A stretch of 64,000 nt of DNA, from assembly GCA_045106735.1 (NCBI GenBank), contig JBGCEZ010000014.1, forward strand, positions 1 through 64,000, written 5' to 3'. Under the pieces are notes generated by a model. The model did not search any database. It was not told where the DNA came from and saw only the letters and a list, made by a program, of their open reading frames with translations. Positions 53,785 to 63,019 of the stretch are shown piece after piece. The number at the start of each line of letters is the position of its first letter. Position 1 is the stretch's first letter. The position numbers were made by a program, and so were the translations under genes. Source of the DNA: JBGCEZ01 sp045106735 (GTDB lineage Bacteria; Planctomycetota; Phycisphaerae; Phycisphaerales; SM1A02).

Positions 53785-54942
53785 ATGCTGCACCGCGGAG
53801 CTCGCGCTGCGTTCGCCACCGATGCCACCCCGGCCACCGGTCGGCGTCGCTTCGCCCGAACGTCCGGACTGATCCGTGGGATCAGCCTCGCCACGCTCAC
53901 CGTCGTCGCCGGACTGGTCGCGGTTGGCCCGATGGCCGATTCGGCCGACGCGGCCGCGGTCGCCGTGCAGTCGCGGCCGGATTCGCTGAACCGGCTCGCC
54001 ACGCGGCCATCGCTCGGCGGTCCGGAGCTGGAGCGAATCGAAGCGTACGCCGACTACTGGGGGACCCGCCTCGCCGGCGGCGGCGACCAAGCGCCCGAAG
54101 CGGCCCAGCGCCTGCTCGAGCCGCTGACGACCACGACCCCGAGCCGCAGTTTCCGCGACGCGTACGCGGCGGTGATCGTCCCGCAGATGCGGCAAATCGC
54201 CCGCGACCCCAAGACCGCCCACACCGCGGTCAATTCGATGATCATCACGAGCCAGCTCGGGACGGCCAGCGCTCTCTCGCTGCTCGAGAGGATGGCGGAC
54301 CCCGGCCGGCAGGATCGCTGGAATGTGCGCATGGCCGCCTCCCGCGGCGTCGGCTTCATTCTCGCCAATGATCGCTCGAACCTGGTGCCGACGCAGAACC
54401 GCGTCGATGCCGCCAGAGCCATGGCCGAGAACCTCAAAGAAGAGACCGACCCCCGCGTGGTGCGTCGGGCCTTGACGTCGATCATCTTGGCCGACAGCAA
54501 CAGGGTTGCCGAACCCAACCGGATCGCGATCCATAGCTTGTTCGCCAGCGCGATCGCCGACATTGCCGACCGGGCGACCGGCGACCTCGGTCTGGCCGTT
54601 GCGGCCAGCGACGCGGTGGTCGAAGCGCGGCGGGCGTACTTCACGCTCAACAGCGCCCCGACCCTCCAGGTCAGCTTCTGCCGGGCCGTCAGCGTGCCGC
54701 TGACTGACCTGCTGGATGCGTACGGTGAGAATTGGACCGGAGCGGGTTCTTCGCGAACCACCCCGCGAACCCTGCTTCCACACCTGCAGCGCACGGAAAC
54801 CACGCTGGGCATCCTGGTCGCTCGCCTGAACCCGAATCGCGCCATCGAAGCCGAGCTCCCGGCGTCCACCGCGTGGAACGATCGGGCCCGCCCGGACTTC
54901 GACGCCGCGTTGAGCACGTGGCGATCGGCGATCAACGGCTGA
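53785..54942 (+). CDS. secreted alpha-helical protein, function unknown
   Basis: The 385-residue protein starts at the ATG with AGGAG nine bases before it. A basic N-terminus is followed by a signal segment (LIRGISLATLTVVAGLVAVGPMADSADAAA). The mature protein is helical (EAAQRLLEPLTTTTPSRSFRDAYAAVIVPQMRQIARDPKTAHTAVNSMIITSQLGTASALSLLERM; DPRVVRRALTSIILADSN), with a pattern like HEAT or ARM repeats. No catalytic motif is seen. Downstream is a 13-bp tandem array and then the oligopeptide transporter genes. Confidence 0.8.
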   Translation: MLHRGARAAFATDATPATGRRRFARTSGLIRGISLATLTVVAGLVAVGPMADSADAAAVAVQSRPDSLNRLATRPSLGGPELERIEAYADYWGTRLAGGGDQAPEAAQRLLEPLTTTTPSRSFRDAYAAVIVPQMRQIARDPKTAHTAVNSMIITSQLGTASALSLLERMADPGRQDRWNVRMAASRGVGFILANDRSNLVPTQNRVDAARAMAENLKEETDPRVVRRALTSIILADSNRVAEPNRIAIHSLFASAIADIADRATGDLGLAVAASDAVVEARRAYFTLNSAPTLQVSFCRAVSVPLTDLLDAYGENWTGAGSSRTTPRTLLPHLQRTETTLGILVARLNPNRAIEAELPASTAWNDRARPDFDAALSTWRSAING

Positions 54943-54986
54943 ACGAGCGGCACCGAGGCACGCGCCGAGTTGAGTGACTCCGGTGG

Positions 54987-55181
54987 ACGTTTCCGACTGG
55001 CGTTTCCGTTTGGCGTCTCCGTTTGGCGTCTCCGTTTGGCGTCTCCGTTTGGCGTCTCCGACTGACGTTTCCGACTGGCGTCTCCGTTTGGCTTTCCCGC
55101 CTGACGTTTCCGACTGACGATTCCGGCGGAGCCGTTCGGCCGACGGTTCCGAGCAGCGCTTCCCGCTGGCGTTCCGGCGGG
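54987..55181. repeat. tandem array, 13-bp unit, about 15 copies
   Basis: Unit gcgtctccgtttg (variants acgtttccgactg). Units 2-6 are nearly identical; the last four (55130-55181) are strongly diverged but keep the 13-base spacing. The array fills most of the spacer between 54942 and 55228. Confidence 0.88.
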
Positions 55182-55227
55182 GCCCCCGGGCCAACGCCCT
55201 CGACCATGTTCTCTGGACGCTTCGCCC

Positions 55228-57222
55228 ATGTGCGACCGTCGACCCCGCGGCAGCGTCTTCCGGTTCGGCCGCAGCACGGTCGCCGTGGTCGCCGGCATCG
55301 CGGCCCTGTCGGTCGCGGCCGTTGGCGGCCTGACCCTCGCCGCCCGCACCGCCGGGAACGGCGGCGCTGCCGACCTGACGCTCGTCAATACCAATGAGGT
55401 CTACACGCTCGACCCGCAGCGGATGAGCTTCCTCGGCGACCTGCGGATGGCCGGGGCGCTGCACGAGCCGCTTCTGCGCCTCGACCCGGACACCGGCGTC
55501 CCGTCCCCCGCCGCGGCCACGGGCTGGACCGTGTCGGACGACGGACTCGAATACGTCTTCACGCTCCGTCCGGACGGTCGCTGGTCGAGTGGCGCCCCGG
55601 TGACGGCCGCGGACTTCGTCTACGCCTGGCGACGCGCACTGCTCCCTGACACGGCCGCGCGCATGGCCGGGCTGTTCATGACGATCGAAGGCGGCGAGGC
55701 GTTCTTCGCCTGGCGGGCCGCCGCGCTCGAGGCGTACGCGGCCGGGGACGATCGCACGCCGGCCGCAGCCGAAGCACTTTGGACCGAGACGCTGGCCGCC
55801 GCCGACCGGCTCATCGGATTGCAGGCCGACGGTGCCCACACGCTGCGCGTCCGGCTCGAACGCCCCGCCCCGTACTTTCCTGACCTCGTCAGCCTCGGTT
55901 GCTTCAGCCCGGTGTGGGCGCCGGCGATCGAAGGCTGGTCCGACCCGTCGGCCGCCAGCACCCCACCGTTCGCCGATCGACGGTTCGTTCGCTTGGACGC
56001 CGCCAGCGGCCGGCTGCGCCAAGACCCGGCCTGGGCCAAGCCCGGCACGCACGTCGGCAACGGCCCGTACACGCTCAACCGCTGGCGCTACAAGCGCGAC
56101 CTGCGCCTCGTCGCCGCCCCCACGTTCACCGGCCCGCCCGCGGCATCGGCCATCATCGACTTTCTGACGATCGAGGACGCCAACACCGCGGTGCTCGCCT
56201 TCGAGACCGGGCGCGTCGACTGGTTGATCGACGTGGGGACCGACGTCAAAGCCGACATGCTCGCCGAAGCCGCAGCCGGCGAACGAACCAACGTCCACGC
56301 GGTGCCAGCGTTCGGCACCGAGTTCTTCAGCTTCAACTGCCGCCCGGAACGCGCCGATGGCACGCCGAACCCGTTGGCCGACGCCCGCATCCGCCGCGCC
56401 CTCGTCCAGGCGGTGGACCGGTCGGTCATCACGGAATCGGTGACCCGGCTGCGGGAGCCGGTGCTGACGTCGATCACGCCGCCCGGGTCAATTCCCGGAT
56501 ACGCGCCGCCGGGCGGTCTGGATCTGAACATCGATGCGGCCCGGGCCGAACTTGCCGCCGCGGGCTGGACCGATGTCGACGGCGACGGACGCGTGGAGGA
56601 CGCGGCGGGCGCGGCGTTCCCGACCATCGAGATTCTGTACACAACGTCGGCCCCGCGCTCGCGGTGGATCGCGATCAACTTGCGAGACCAATGGCAGCGC
56701 GCCCTCGGAATCCCGATTGATCTGCGGGCGGCCGAGACGAAGTTCTATCGCCGCGACCTCAAGGCCGGCAACTTCATGATCGCCCAGGGCCGGTGGTACG
56801 GCGACTACGGCGATCCCACGACGTTTCTCGACCTGTTCCGGACGGGCGAACCGAGCAACGACCGCGGCTTCAGTGATCCGGGAATCGACGCGGGCCTTGC
56901 CGCCGCGGCGGCCGAACGCGATCCCGCTCGACGGATGGAACGCCTGGCCAAAGTCGAACGCGAGCTGTTCACCGTGCACGCACCGATGCTGACGATTTGC
57001 CAACTCGTGCAGGTGTCCATGCACGAACCGTCGGCCGTCGCGGGGATTGGAGCACACGCGCGGCAGGCCCAGGATCTCTCGCGGATTCGCCGGCTCTCGG
57101 GGGACTCGAGCAATTCGCCTGACGCCGCAGGTGCGGCGGACGCGGCGGTCGCAACAGACGCAACAGACGCAACAGACGCGACAGGCTCAGCGGACCAGGC
57201 TGCCCCGACGGACACCCCATGA
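55228..57222 (+). CDS. oligopeptide/dipeptide ABC transporter substrate-binding protein (SBP_bac_5)
   Basis: The 664-residue protein has a signal anchor (STVAVVAGIAALSVAAVGGLTLAA). Family 5 binding-protein features are NTNEVYTLDPQRMSFLGDLRMAGALHEPLLRLDPDTG, PAAATGWTVSDDGLEYVFTLRPDGRWSSGAPVTAADFVYAWRRAL, GNGPYTLNRWRYKRDLRLV, and ADARIRRALVQAVDRSVIT. It would deliver peptides to the permease encoded next. The C-terminal ~40 residues are an Ala/Thr/Asp repeat (TDATDATDAT), coded by a short tandem repeat near 57157. Its TGA overlaps the permease ATG by four bases (ATGA). Confidence 0.93.
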   Translation: MCDRRPRGSVFRFGRSTVAVVAGIAALSVAAVGGLTLAARTAGNGGAADLTLVNTNEVYTLDPQRMSFLGDLRMAGALHEPLLRLDPDTGVPSPAAATGWTVSDDGLEYVFTLRPDGRWSSGAPVTAADFVYAWRRALLPDTAARMAGLFMTIEGGEAFFAWRAAALEAYAAGDDRTPAAAEALWTETLAAADRLIGLQADGAHTLRVRLERPAPYFPDLVSLGCFSPVWAPAIEGWSDPSAASTPPFADRRFVRLDAASGRLRQDPAWAKPGTHVGNGPYTLNRWRYKRDLRLVAAPTFTGPPAASAIIDFLTIEDANTAVLAFETGRVDWLIDVGTDVKADMLAEAAAGERTNVHAVPAFGTEFFSFNCRPERADGTPNPLADARIRRALVQAVDRSVITESVTRLREPVLTSITPPGSIPGYAPPGGLDLNIDAARAELAAAGWTDVDGDGRVEDAAGAAFPTIEILYTTSAPRSRWIAINLRDQWQRALGIPIDLRAAETKFYRRDLKAGNFMIAQGRWYGDYGDPTTFLDLFRTGEPSNDRGFSDPGIDAGLAAAAAERDPARRMERLAKVERELFTVHAPMLTICQLVQVSMHEPSAVAGIGAHARQAQDLSRIRRLSGDSSNSPDAAGAADAAVATDATDATDATGSADQAAPTDTP

Positions 57223-58184
57223 ACGGCACCGTGCGACTCATCCTCACACGATTGCTCCAACTGCCGCTGATCTTGGTGGCCGTCTACACCATCACGTTCA
57301 CACTGGCGTGGCTCGTGCCGGGCAATCCGCTCGACGGGCCCGAAGGCCGGCGCCCACCCGAAGCGGTGGCCGAAGCCATGCAACGGCAGTACGACCTGGA
57401 CGATCCGGTCCGGTTCTGGTGGCAGTACCTCGGCAAGGCATCCGGCCTCAGCTGGGCCCTCGGTCACCACGATCGTCCCTTCGACTTGGGGCCGAGTTTG
57501 GCCCACGAAAACTGGACCGTCGGCGAGATCATCGGCGACGGCCTCCCGGTCTCGGCCACGGTGGGACTGTCGGCGATCACGATCGCCCTCGGACTGGGAT
57601 TGGGCGCGGGGATCGCGGGGGCGACGCGGCCGGGCACCCGCCTTGACGCCGCATCGCTCGGCTGCGCGCTCGTCGGCATCAGCGTGCCGACGTTCGTGAC
57701 CGGCGCACTCTTGCTTGGCATCGTCGGCGCGAAGCTGCGCTGGGTCCCAATCGGCGGCTGGGGCTCTCCAGCGCACTTGCTGCTGCCCGCGCTCACCTTG
57801 AGTTTGCCCTTCGCCGCGTACATCGCGCGGCTCACGCGTTTCGCATTGCTGGAGGCGTACGCGTCTGACCACGTACGGGCCGCGCGGGCGCGGGGCATCG
57901 GCGAACGCGCGATTCTTGTTCGCCACGCTCTGCGCGGCGCCTTGATTCCCGTGGCCGGATACATGGGCCCCGCGGCCGCGATCGCCCTCACCGGATCCTT
58001 CGTCGTCGAACGCGTCTTTGCCGTTCCTGGCATCGGGACGCACTTCGTCAACGCGGTGCTCTCCAAGGACCTCACGCTGGTGATGGGCGTGGTGCTGGTG
58101 TTTGCGACCTTGCTCGTGCTGTTCAATCTGCTCGTCGACGTGGTGCTGCGCTGGCTTGATCCGCGGATTGCCGACGCTCGTTGA
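57219..58184 (+). CDS. oligopeptide ABC transporter permease, OppB/DppB type
   Basis: The 321-residue protein has six hydrophobic segments. The N-terminus (LILTRLLQLPLILVAVYTITFTLAWLVPGNPLD) is typical of OppB/DppB. The EAA loop is YASDHVRAARARGIGERAILVRHALRGALIPV, which contacts the ATPase. FVVERVFAVPGIGTHFVNAVLSKD is the usual last conserved block. It overlaps the binding-protein gene, so they form one operon. The partner permease (OppC) and the ATPases are not downstream in this window. Confidence 0.95.
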   Translation: MNGTVRLILTRLLQLPLILVAVYTITFTLAWLVPGNPLDGPEGRRPPEAVAEAMQRQYDLDDPVRFWWQYLGKASGLSWALGHHDRPFDLGPSLAHENWTVGEIIGDGLPVSATVGLSAITIALGLGLGAGIAGATRPGTRLDAASLGCALVGISVPTFVTGALLLGIVGAKLRWVPIGGWGSPAHLLLPALTLSLPFAAYIARLTRFALLEAYASDHVRAARARGIGERAILVRHALRGALIPVAGYMGPAAAIALTGSFVVERVFAVPGIGTHFVNAVLSKDLTLVMGVVLVFATLLVLFNLLVDVVLRWLDPRIADAR

Positions 58185-58427
58185 CGCGGCTACCTGGCAA
58201 GATCGCGCCGATGCCACGACGCTCGCCCGCCTCGCCACATCTTGTCTGCGCACCCGACGCCGTTCGCCGGTCCCCGTTTCGATTCCGCCACCTGCATCCG
58301 TGAATCGCCGCTGGAGCCGAGCCAGAGGCGGCAGTACGGTCGAGGGACCCCACGAGGGGACGGGACGCCGACGGTCGTGGGACGCAGGGCGACGCCCCGT
58401 CGCCCGCGGACCAACGGAACACGCGCC

Positions 58428-60023
58428 ATGAAATGCACCTGTCTTGCCGGTCGCCGCGCGATCCGCGCGATCAACATCGCTGCCGCGCCATTCGCCGCGG
58501 CGTGCATGACCACCGTCGCCTCGGCCGTGGCCCCAGCCGAGACCGTACGTGCGAGGGCGACGACGACGATGTCGACCACATCTGCGACGGCGACGGCGGC
58601 TGCGGCTGCGGCTGCCGGCGATCCCACCCCCGGCACGGGCCTCAGCCTCGTGCTCAAGGTCGGCGATGTCATCGAAGGCTTGCCCGGTGCGGTGGTGGCC
58701 ATGGAGTCCATGGCCGTGGATGACTCGGGCACCGCCGTCGTTCAAGTCCGCATGGGACCCGCCAATCCGTCGGCCGACCAGTTCGTCATCCGTGGCGACG
58801 ACGTCGTCATGGCCGAAGGCTCCCCGCTTCCGGGCGCGCCGGCGTTCACCGTCGTCGGATTCGGCGACCTCCGCGCGGCGTCCAATGGATCCGTGGTGCA
58901 AGTCGTCAACCTCTCCGGCCCAGGCTTTTCCGGACTGGCGGTCACGGTCGACGGCGTACCGGTGCTCGCGACCGGCGCGCCGGCCACCTTGTTCGGGGCT
59001 CCGGCCAACGGCGTCTGGTCCGACTTCGACTTGGCCGTGCCGCGATCCGACGGCCGCGTGACGGTGCGTGGCACGGTCACCGGCGACGGATTGACGCTCG
59101 ACGCGGTGGCCGACCTCTTCATCCTCGGCGGGCAGGTCATTTTGCAAACCACGCGTCTGCTGGAGGGGCAATCGGTTGACGGACGCGGGATCGCCGGCCG
59201 CATCTCGAGCGATCGAGAGGACCTGGCCGTGTCGCCCGACGGCAGCGTGCTCTTGTCGGTGGACATCGACGGCGCGCCGTCGGGCAGCGACGGGCTGATG
59301 GCCTGGCGCCCGCCCGGCCAAACGTGGATGGCCGTCGGCCGGGAAGGATCGCCCTCGCCAGCGGCCGGCCGAAACTGGTCGAGTTTGTTCAATCGATCCG
59401 TGGCCGTCAACGATGCCGGCGACTGGGCGCTGCAAGGTTCGTTGTCGGGCGACTCGAGCACGAACCAGTTGCTGGTGCGCAACGGCGAAGTGTTCGCCCA
59501 GGAAGGGGAAATCCTGGATGTCGGCGACGACCAATTCGCGCTGCAGGGCTTCGGCAGCGGCCCCTTGCACCTGCTCGCCGGCGGCCGGCTCGTCTGGCTG
59601 GCCGATTGGAACGCAACGATCGGCTTCGATCGCGGACTGTTCGTCGAACGCGACCTGCTGGTGCGCGCCGGCGAGAGCCTGGTCGACGGCGTCGACTTTG
59701 GTGCCGGACCGGTCGACGGCGTACTGGTCTCCGGACTCGAAGCGGCCACCGGGAATTGGTCGGCCTCGAGTACCGGGGCCTGGGTGGTCGCCCGCGCGAC
59801 GCTCCGCGACCCCAATGGCGCCGACGTCCCCGCCTTGCTCCGCGTCCTGGTCCTTGGCCCCTGCGCGGCGGACTTCGACGGCAACGACGCAATCGACTTC
59901 CTGGACCTTGTACACGTGCTGGTGGCGGTGTCGATCGGCACCGCGGACGGTGACGTGGACGGCGACGGCGACACCGATTTCGCCGATCTGGTGCTGGTCC
60001 TGGCCACGTGGGGGGCGTGCTGA
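58428..60023 (+). CDS. secreted repeat protein with C-terminal dockerin-like repeats
   Basis: The 531-residue protein starts at MKCTCLAGRRAIRAINIAAAPFAAACMTTVASAVA, a signal peptide. The body repeats blocks like LKVGDVIEGLPGAVVAMESMAVDDSGTAVVQV, PSPAAGRNWSSLFNRSVAVNDAGDWALQGSL and FAQEGEILDVGDDQFALQGFG, which resemble the (R/Q)xGDxxPG ... VNDxGxVAF repeats of planctomycete propeller-like proteins (inference). The tail has two EF-hand-like repeats: DFDGNDAIDFLDLVHVLVAVSIG and DVDGDGDTDFADLVLVLATWGAC. An Ala/Thr-rich linker follows the signal. Function unknown. Confidence 0.85.
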   Translation: MKCTCLAGRRAIRAINIAAAPFAAACMTTVASAVAPAETVRARATTTMSTTSATATAAAAAAAGDPTPGTGLSLVLKVGDVIEGLPGAVVAMESMAVDDSGTAVVQVRMGPANPSADQFVIRGDDVVMAEGSPLPGAPAFTVVGFGDLRAASNGSVVQVVNLSGPGFSGLAVTVDGVPVLATGAPATLFGAPANGVWSDFDLAVPRSDGRVTVRGTVTGDGLTLDAVADLFILGGQVILQTTRLLEGQSVDGRGIAGRISSDREDLAVSPDGSVLLSVDIDGAPSGSDGLMAWRPPGQTWMAVGREGSPSPAAGRNWSSLFNRSVAVNDAGDWALQGSLSGDSSTNQLLVRNGEVFAQEGEILDVGDDQFALQGFGSGPLHLLAGGRLVWLADWNATIGFDRGLFVERDLLVRAGESLVDGVDFGAGPVDGVLVSGLEAATGNWSASSTGAWVVARATLRDPNGADVPALLRVLVLGPCAADFDGNDAIDFLDLVHVLVAVSIGTADGDVDGDGDTDFADLVLVLATWGAC

Positions 60024-60090
60024 CCCGCAGCGAGGTCGGCCGGCTCGGAACCTCCCGCTTGTTGCCGAGTCGGCCGACCCGTACCCTCGG

Positions 60091-60582
60091 GTGACCGTGC
60101 TCCGAATCTTCGCCATCATCGCACTCGTGCTGACCGGGCTCCCCTGGTCACCCTCAAGCTTCGGGCGATCCTTCGCCACGTCGCCGCACGACTGCGTGGC
60201 TTCAGGATGCTGCGCGGCCCCCGTTCTCGACGTCGCCTCCGAATCGGCCGACGACCAGTACCGGCCAGCCTGTTGCCGCCCTGCGGCCCACGCTGAGCCC
60301 GCGCCCGGTCCCGTCTGGTGTCGCACCAGCCGCGGCCCCTGCCGCTGCCACGTGCAGAACGATGATGACGAAGGGCGACGGCCGGCTCCACTTTCGGTGC
60401 CGACGATGGATCGTCTGGCGACTCCCGCGCCGCGGCCGCGGCCGGCCGCGTGGATGTTCGCCAGCGCCAGACCATCGGCCGTCCCCCAGGCCAACCCGGC
60501 GGCCAATTCGGCGGCCAACCCCACTGGCGTCGCCCGGCGCAACCTCGAACGCCAAGCCCGACTCGGATGCTGGACGACGTAG
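60091..60582 (+). CDS. small exported Cys-rich protein, possibly metal-related
   Basis: The 163-residue protein starts at a GTG (a second GTG is two codons later) with a signal peptide (VLRIFAIIALVLTGLPWSPSSFG). The mature N-half holds nine cysteines: DCVASGCCAAP, YRPACCRP, VWCRTSRGPCRCH. The C-half is Pro/Ala/Arg-rich with a repeated AANP motif. No named family. Small Cys-rich exported proteins are often found next to copper or heavy-metal genes, and the next gene encodes an HMA-domain lipoprotein 128 bp downstream, so a metal-binding role is inferred. Confidence 0.65.
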   Translation: MTVLRIFAIIALVLTGLPWSPSSFGRSFATSPHDCVASGCCAAPVLDVASESADDQYRPACCRPAAHAEPAPGPVWCRTSRGPCRCHVQNDDDEGRRPAPLSVPTMDRLATPAPRPRPAAWMFASARPSAVPQANPAANSAANPTGVARRNLERQARLGCWTT

Positions 60583-60710
60583 CTGGCCGCGCTGCGCCGC
60601 GCGAGCGGTGCGCCCCGACCACGCCACCAACTCCCCCCCGCAATTCCGGTTTCGGACCGCGGCGCACACTGACGTGCGCTGGTCGCTCCGTGGCCCCGAG
60701 TCATCCATCC

Positions 60711-61094
60711 ATGAACGCCCGAACCACGTTGTCTCGATCCATGATCGTCTTCACCGTCGCCGCCGTCGCCGCCAGCGCCGCCCTCGCTGGCTGCGCGACG
60801 TCCGGCACCTCCTCGACTTCCGCCGGCGACTCCGCACCCTCGGCCGCCGGAGCGTCGACCACACCCATCGCCACCGATTCCGTCACGCTCGTCGTCTACG
60901 GGATGAGCTGCCCGCTGTGCGCGAACAACGTGGATGGCGCCCTCTTGGCCGTCGACGGCGTCTCCGCCGTGAACGTGGACATGAGCACCGGCATCACCGT
61001 GGTGGAACTTGATGGCAGCGCGCCCGTCAGCCGCCAACAGCTCGCCACAGCCGTCGACCGCAGTGGCTTCAGTCTCCAGCGGATCGAACCGTGA
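60711..61094 (+). CDS. heavy-metal-associated (HMA) domain lipoprotein
   Basis: The 127-residue protein has a lipobox (LAGC, Cys28), a Ser/Ala linker and one HMA domain with VVYGMSCPLCANNVDGALLAVDGVSAVNVDMSTGITVVEL. The C-x-x-C (Cys67, Cys70) binds a soft metal ion, as in CopZ or MerP. As a membrane-anchored periplasmic form it could pass metal to or from a transporter. Its TGA overlaps the GTG of the next gene by four bases, so it is co-translated with an outer-membrane barrel. Confidence 0.92.
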   Translation: MNARTTLSRSMIVFTVAAVAASAALAGCATSGTSSTSAGDSAPSAAGASTTPIATDSVTLVVYGMSCPLCANNVDGALLAVDGVSAVNVDMSTGITVVELDGSAPVSRQQLATAVDRSGFSLQRIEP

Positions 61095-61972
61095 GGGGCC
61101 GCGTCATCTCGACCGGCCGCGCGCGGCGGAAGCCTTCGGCGCACCTGCTCACCGTCATCGCGTGCGCCGCGGCCGCCATCGCCTGCATGGCGCCCGCGGC
61201 CAGCGCCCAGGAAGCGACCAACACGCCCGCGGCCACGCAGCCGGCGGTGGGCGCCCTCTACCTGCGGCAGAAATTTCGGCTCTACCAATTTGGCGATGAC
61301 CCCGAAGTCGGCCGTACCGGGGCCGAGAAATTCACCTCCACCACGAGCCTGACCTGGGGACTGCGCCGGGATCTCTCCCTCACCCTGGATTTGCCCGTCG
61401 AGTACACGCAAGACGAACGGGCCACGGACCGCATCCACGGCACGGACTTCGGCGACGTCGGCCTGAGCTTCAAATGGCGTCCGGTTCAGCACGACCTGGG
61501 GCCGATCGACTCCGTGCGGCTGGCGTTCTTTGGCGGCACCACCGCGCCGACCGGTGGCTCCTGGACGAGCGAGTCGTGGGACCCGTTCATTGGCACCGTG
61601 TTCACCGCGATCCTCGGCCGGCACGGCATCAACCAGTCGTTCAGTTGGACGTTCAACACGGGCGATCGGACGACGGGCATCTTGCCGGGCGACGGCCCGG
61701 AAGACGCCCTGCGCTTCGACACCGCGTACCTCTACCGCATCGATCCGGTGGCGTACGCGGCCGACACCACGTCGGCGACCTACGTGACGGTGGAAGCCAA
61801 CGGCATCTGGGAGCGCAATGGCGACGTCGAGGTCTTGCTCTCGGCCGGGCTCCTGTACGAAGCCCGGAGCTACGCCCTGGAACTGAGCGTGGGCGTACCT
61901 GTGATCAGTGATGTGGATCACCGACCGGAGGTGGACCTGCGCATCACCGCGGGCTTCCGCATCCTGTTCTGA
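61091..61972 (+). CDS. outer-membrane beta-barrel protein linked to the HMA lipoprotein
   Basis: The 293-residue protein starts at a GTG in a GTGA overlap. A signal peptide ends at APAASAQ. The rest is amphipathic strands (LYLRQKFRLYQFGDD, FTSTTSLTWGLRRDLSLTLDLPVEY, GDVGLSFKWRPV, INQSFSWTFNTG, AYLYRID, VEANGIWERNGDVEVLLSAGLLYEA) ending in ITAGFRILF, with a terminal Phe. It resembles proteins annotated simply as transporter in metal-resistance loci. It is probably an outer-membrane channel acting with the two preceding genes. Confidence 0.82.
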   Translation: MRGRVISTGRARRKPSAHLLTVIACAAAAIACMAPAASAQEATNTPAATQPAVGALYLRQKFRLYQFGDDPEVGRTGAEKFTSTTSLTWGLRRDLSLTLDLPVEYTQDERATDRIHGTDFGDVGLSFKWRPVQHDLGPIDSVRLAFFGGTTAPTGGSWTSESWDPFIGTVFTAILGRHGINQSFSWTFNTGDRTTGILPGDGPEDALRFDTAYLYRIDPVAYAADTTSATYVTVEANGIWERNGDVEVLLSAGLLYEARSYALELSVGVPVISDVDHRPEVDLRITAGFRILF

Positions 61973-62110
61973 TGGGTGCGGCGTGGCCGCTGTCATCGCC
62001 GCCGCGCCGCCCTGGCCGACTCGGCCGCCGCCCCGCGCCTCGAGCCTCGAGCCACGAGCCTGGCCCCTCGCTCCGGCGGACGCGCCGGACGCGTCGGACG
62101 CCACCGCGCG

Positions 62111-63019
62111 TCAGCCGACGACCGGCACCCCTTCCACCCGGGTCCGCGCGGCGAACGCCTCAGAAATTCGGTCCGTCACGGGCGACGGCGCGTCGCCACT
62201 CGTTCCCACGGGCCGGCCGTCGATCTCGACGACCGGAACAATCTCGCCCATCGTCCCGGTGCAGAAGACTTCGGTGGCTCGCCAGAATCGGGCGGGGCTG
62301 ATGTCCTCAACGCGGTGCGGGATCTCGTCGCGGCGGCAGATGTCGAGCACCACCATGCGGGTGATGCCCTCGGGACACGCGGCGGTGGTCGGCGTGCACA
62401 GGACGCCGTCTTCCACCATGAACAGGTGCGTGGCGTTGGTTTCCGCCACGAACCCGCGGGTATCGAGCATGAGGGCGTCGTCGGCCCCGGCGGCATTGGC
62501 CTGGATCTTGGCCAAGATGCTGGTGAGCTGATTGCACGAGTGAATCGTCTGGTCCAGGACGTCGCCCATGGGACGCCGCACGCCGGCGGTGATCAGCCGC
62601 ACGCCGGATCGGTCGTACACCGGCGGCTTGAACTCAGCCAGAATGAACAGCGAGCAGCCCTGCGTGTTGATGCGCGGGTCGAGCCCGCTGGTGTACTTCA
62701 ACCCGCGCGACAGCGTGAGGCGCAGGTGCACGTCGGTCGTCATGTCATTGGCCGCGAGTGTCGCCCGGATCGCGGCGATGAGCTCGGCGTCGGACGGAAC
62801 GCCTTCGTAGCGCAGCGCTCGCGCGCCGCGCCGCAGCCGGGCCAGATGGGCTTCCAGCATGAAGATGCGGCCGTCGTAGACGCGGAGTCCTTCCCAGACC
62901 GCGTCGCCGTTCTGGACCGACGAGTCGAACGGACTCACGCCGGCCGCATCGCGGTGCACGAGGTCGCCGTTGATCCACACCTTGAGATCGCGATTGCGTG
63001 GGTCGTAGGTCTGCAGCAT
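62111..63019 (-). CDS. class IV aminotransferase-like protein lacking the PLP lysine
   Basis: The 302-residue protein has the fold-type IV layout of branched-chain and D-amino-acid aminotransferases: VWINGDLVHRDAAGVSPFDSSVQNGDAVWEGLRVYDGRIFMLEAHLARL, HLRLTLSRG, ALMLDTRGFVAETNATHLFMVEDGVLCTP, EGITRMVVLDICR and ATEVFCTGTMGEIVPVVEIDG. The position of the Schiff-base Lys, aligned on IKSLNLL of D-amino-acid aminotransferase, is His160 in TIHSCNQLTSILAK. Glu193 is kept. It may be catalytically changed rather than a classical transaminase. The sulfotransferase-like gene lies 187 bp upstream on the same strand. Confidence 0.9.
   Translation of the reverse strand: MLQTYDPRNRDLKVWINGDLVHRDAAGVSPFDSSVQNGDAVWEGLRVYDGRIFMLEAHLARLRRGARALRYEGVPSDAELIAAIRATLAANDMTTDVHLRLTLSRGLKYTSGLDPRINTQGCSLFILAEFKPPVYDRSGVRLITAGVRRPMGDVLDQTIHSCNQLTSILAKIQANAAGADDALMLDTRGFVAETNATHLFMVEDGVLCTPTTAACPEGITRMVVLDICRRDEIPHRVEDISPARFWRATEVFCTGTMGEIVPVVEIDGRPVGTSGDAPSPVTDRISEAFAARTRVEGVPVVG

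Noticed and set aside
56805..61037. Open frame of about 1400 codons on the minus strand
   Set aside because: It runs antisense to the peptide transporter, the dockerin-like protein and the Cys-rich gene, all of which have clear family features; composition is Arg/Gly/His-rich shadow coding.
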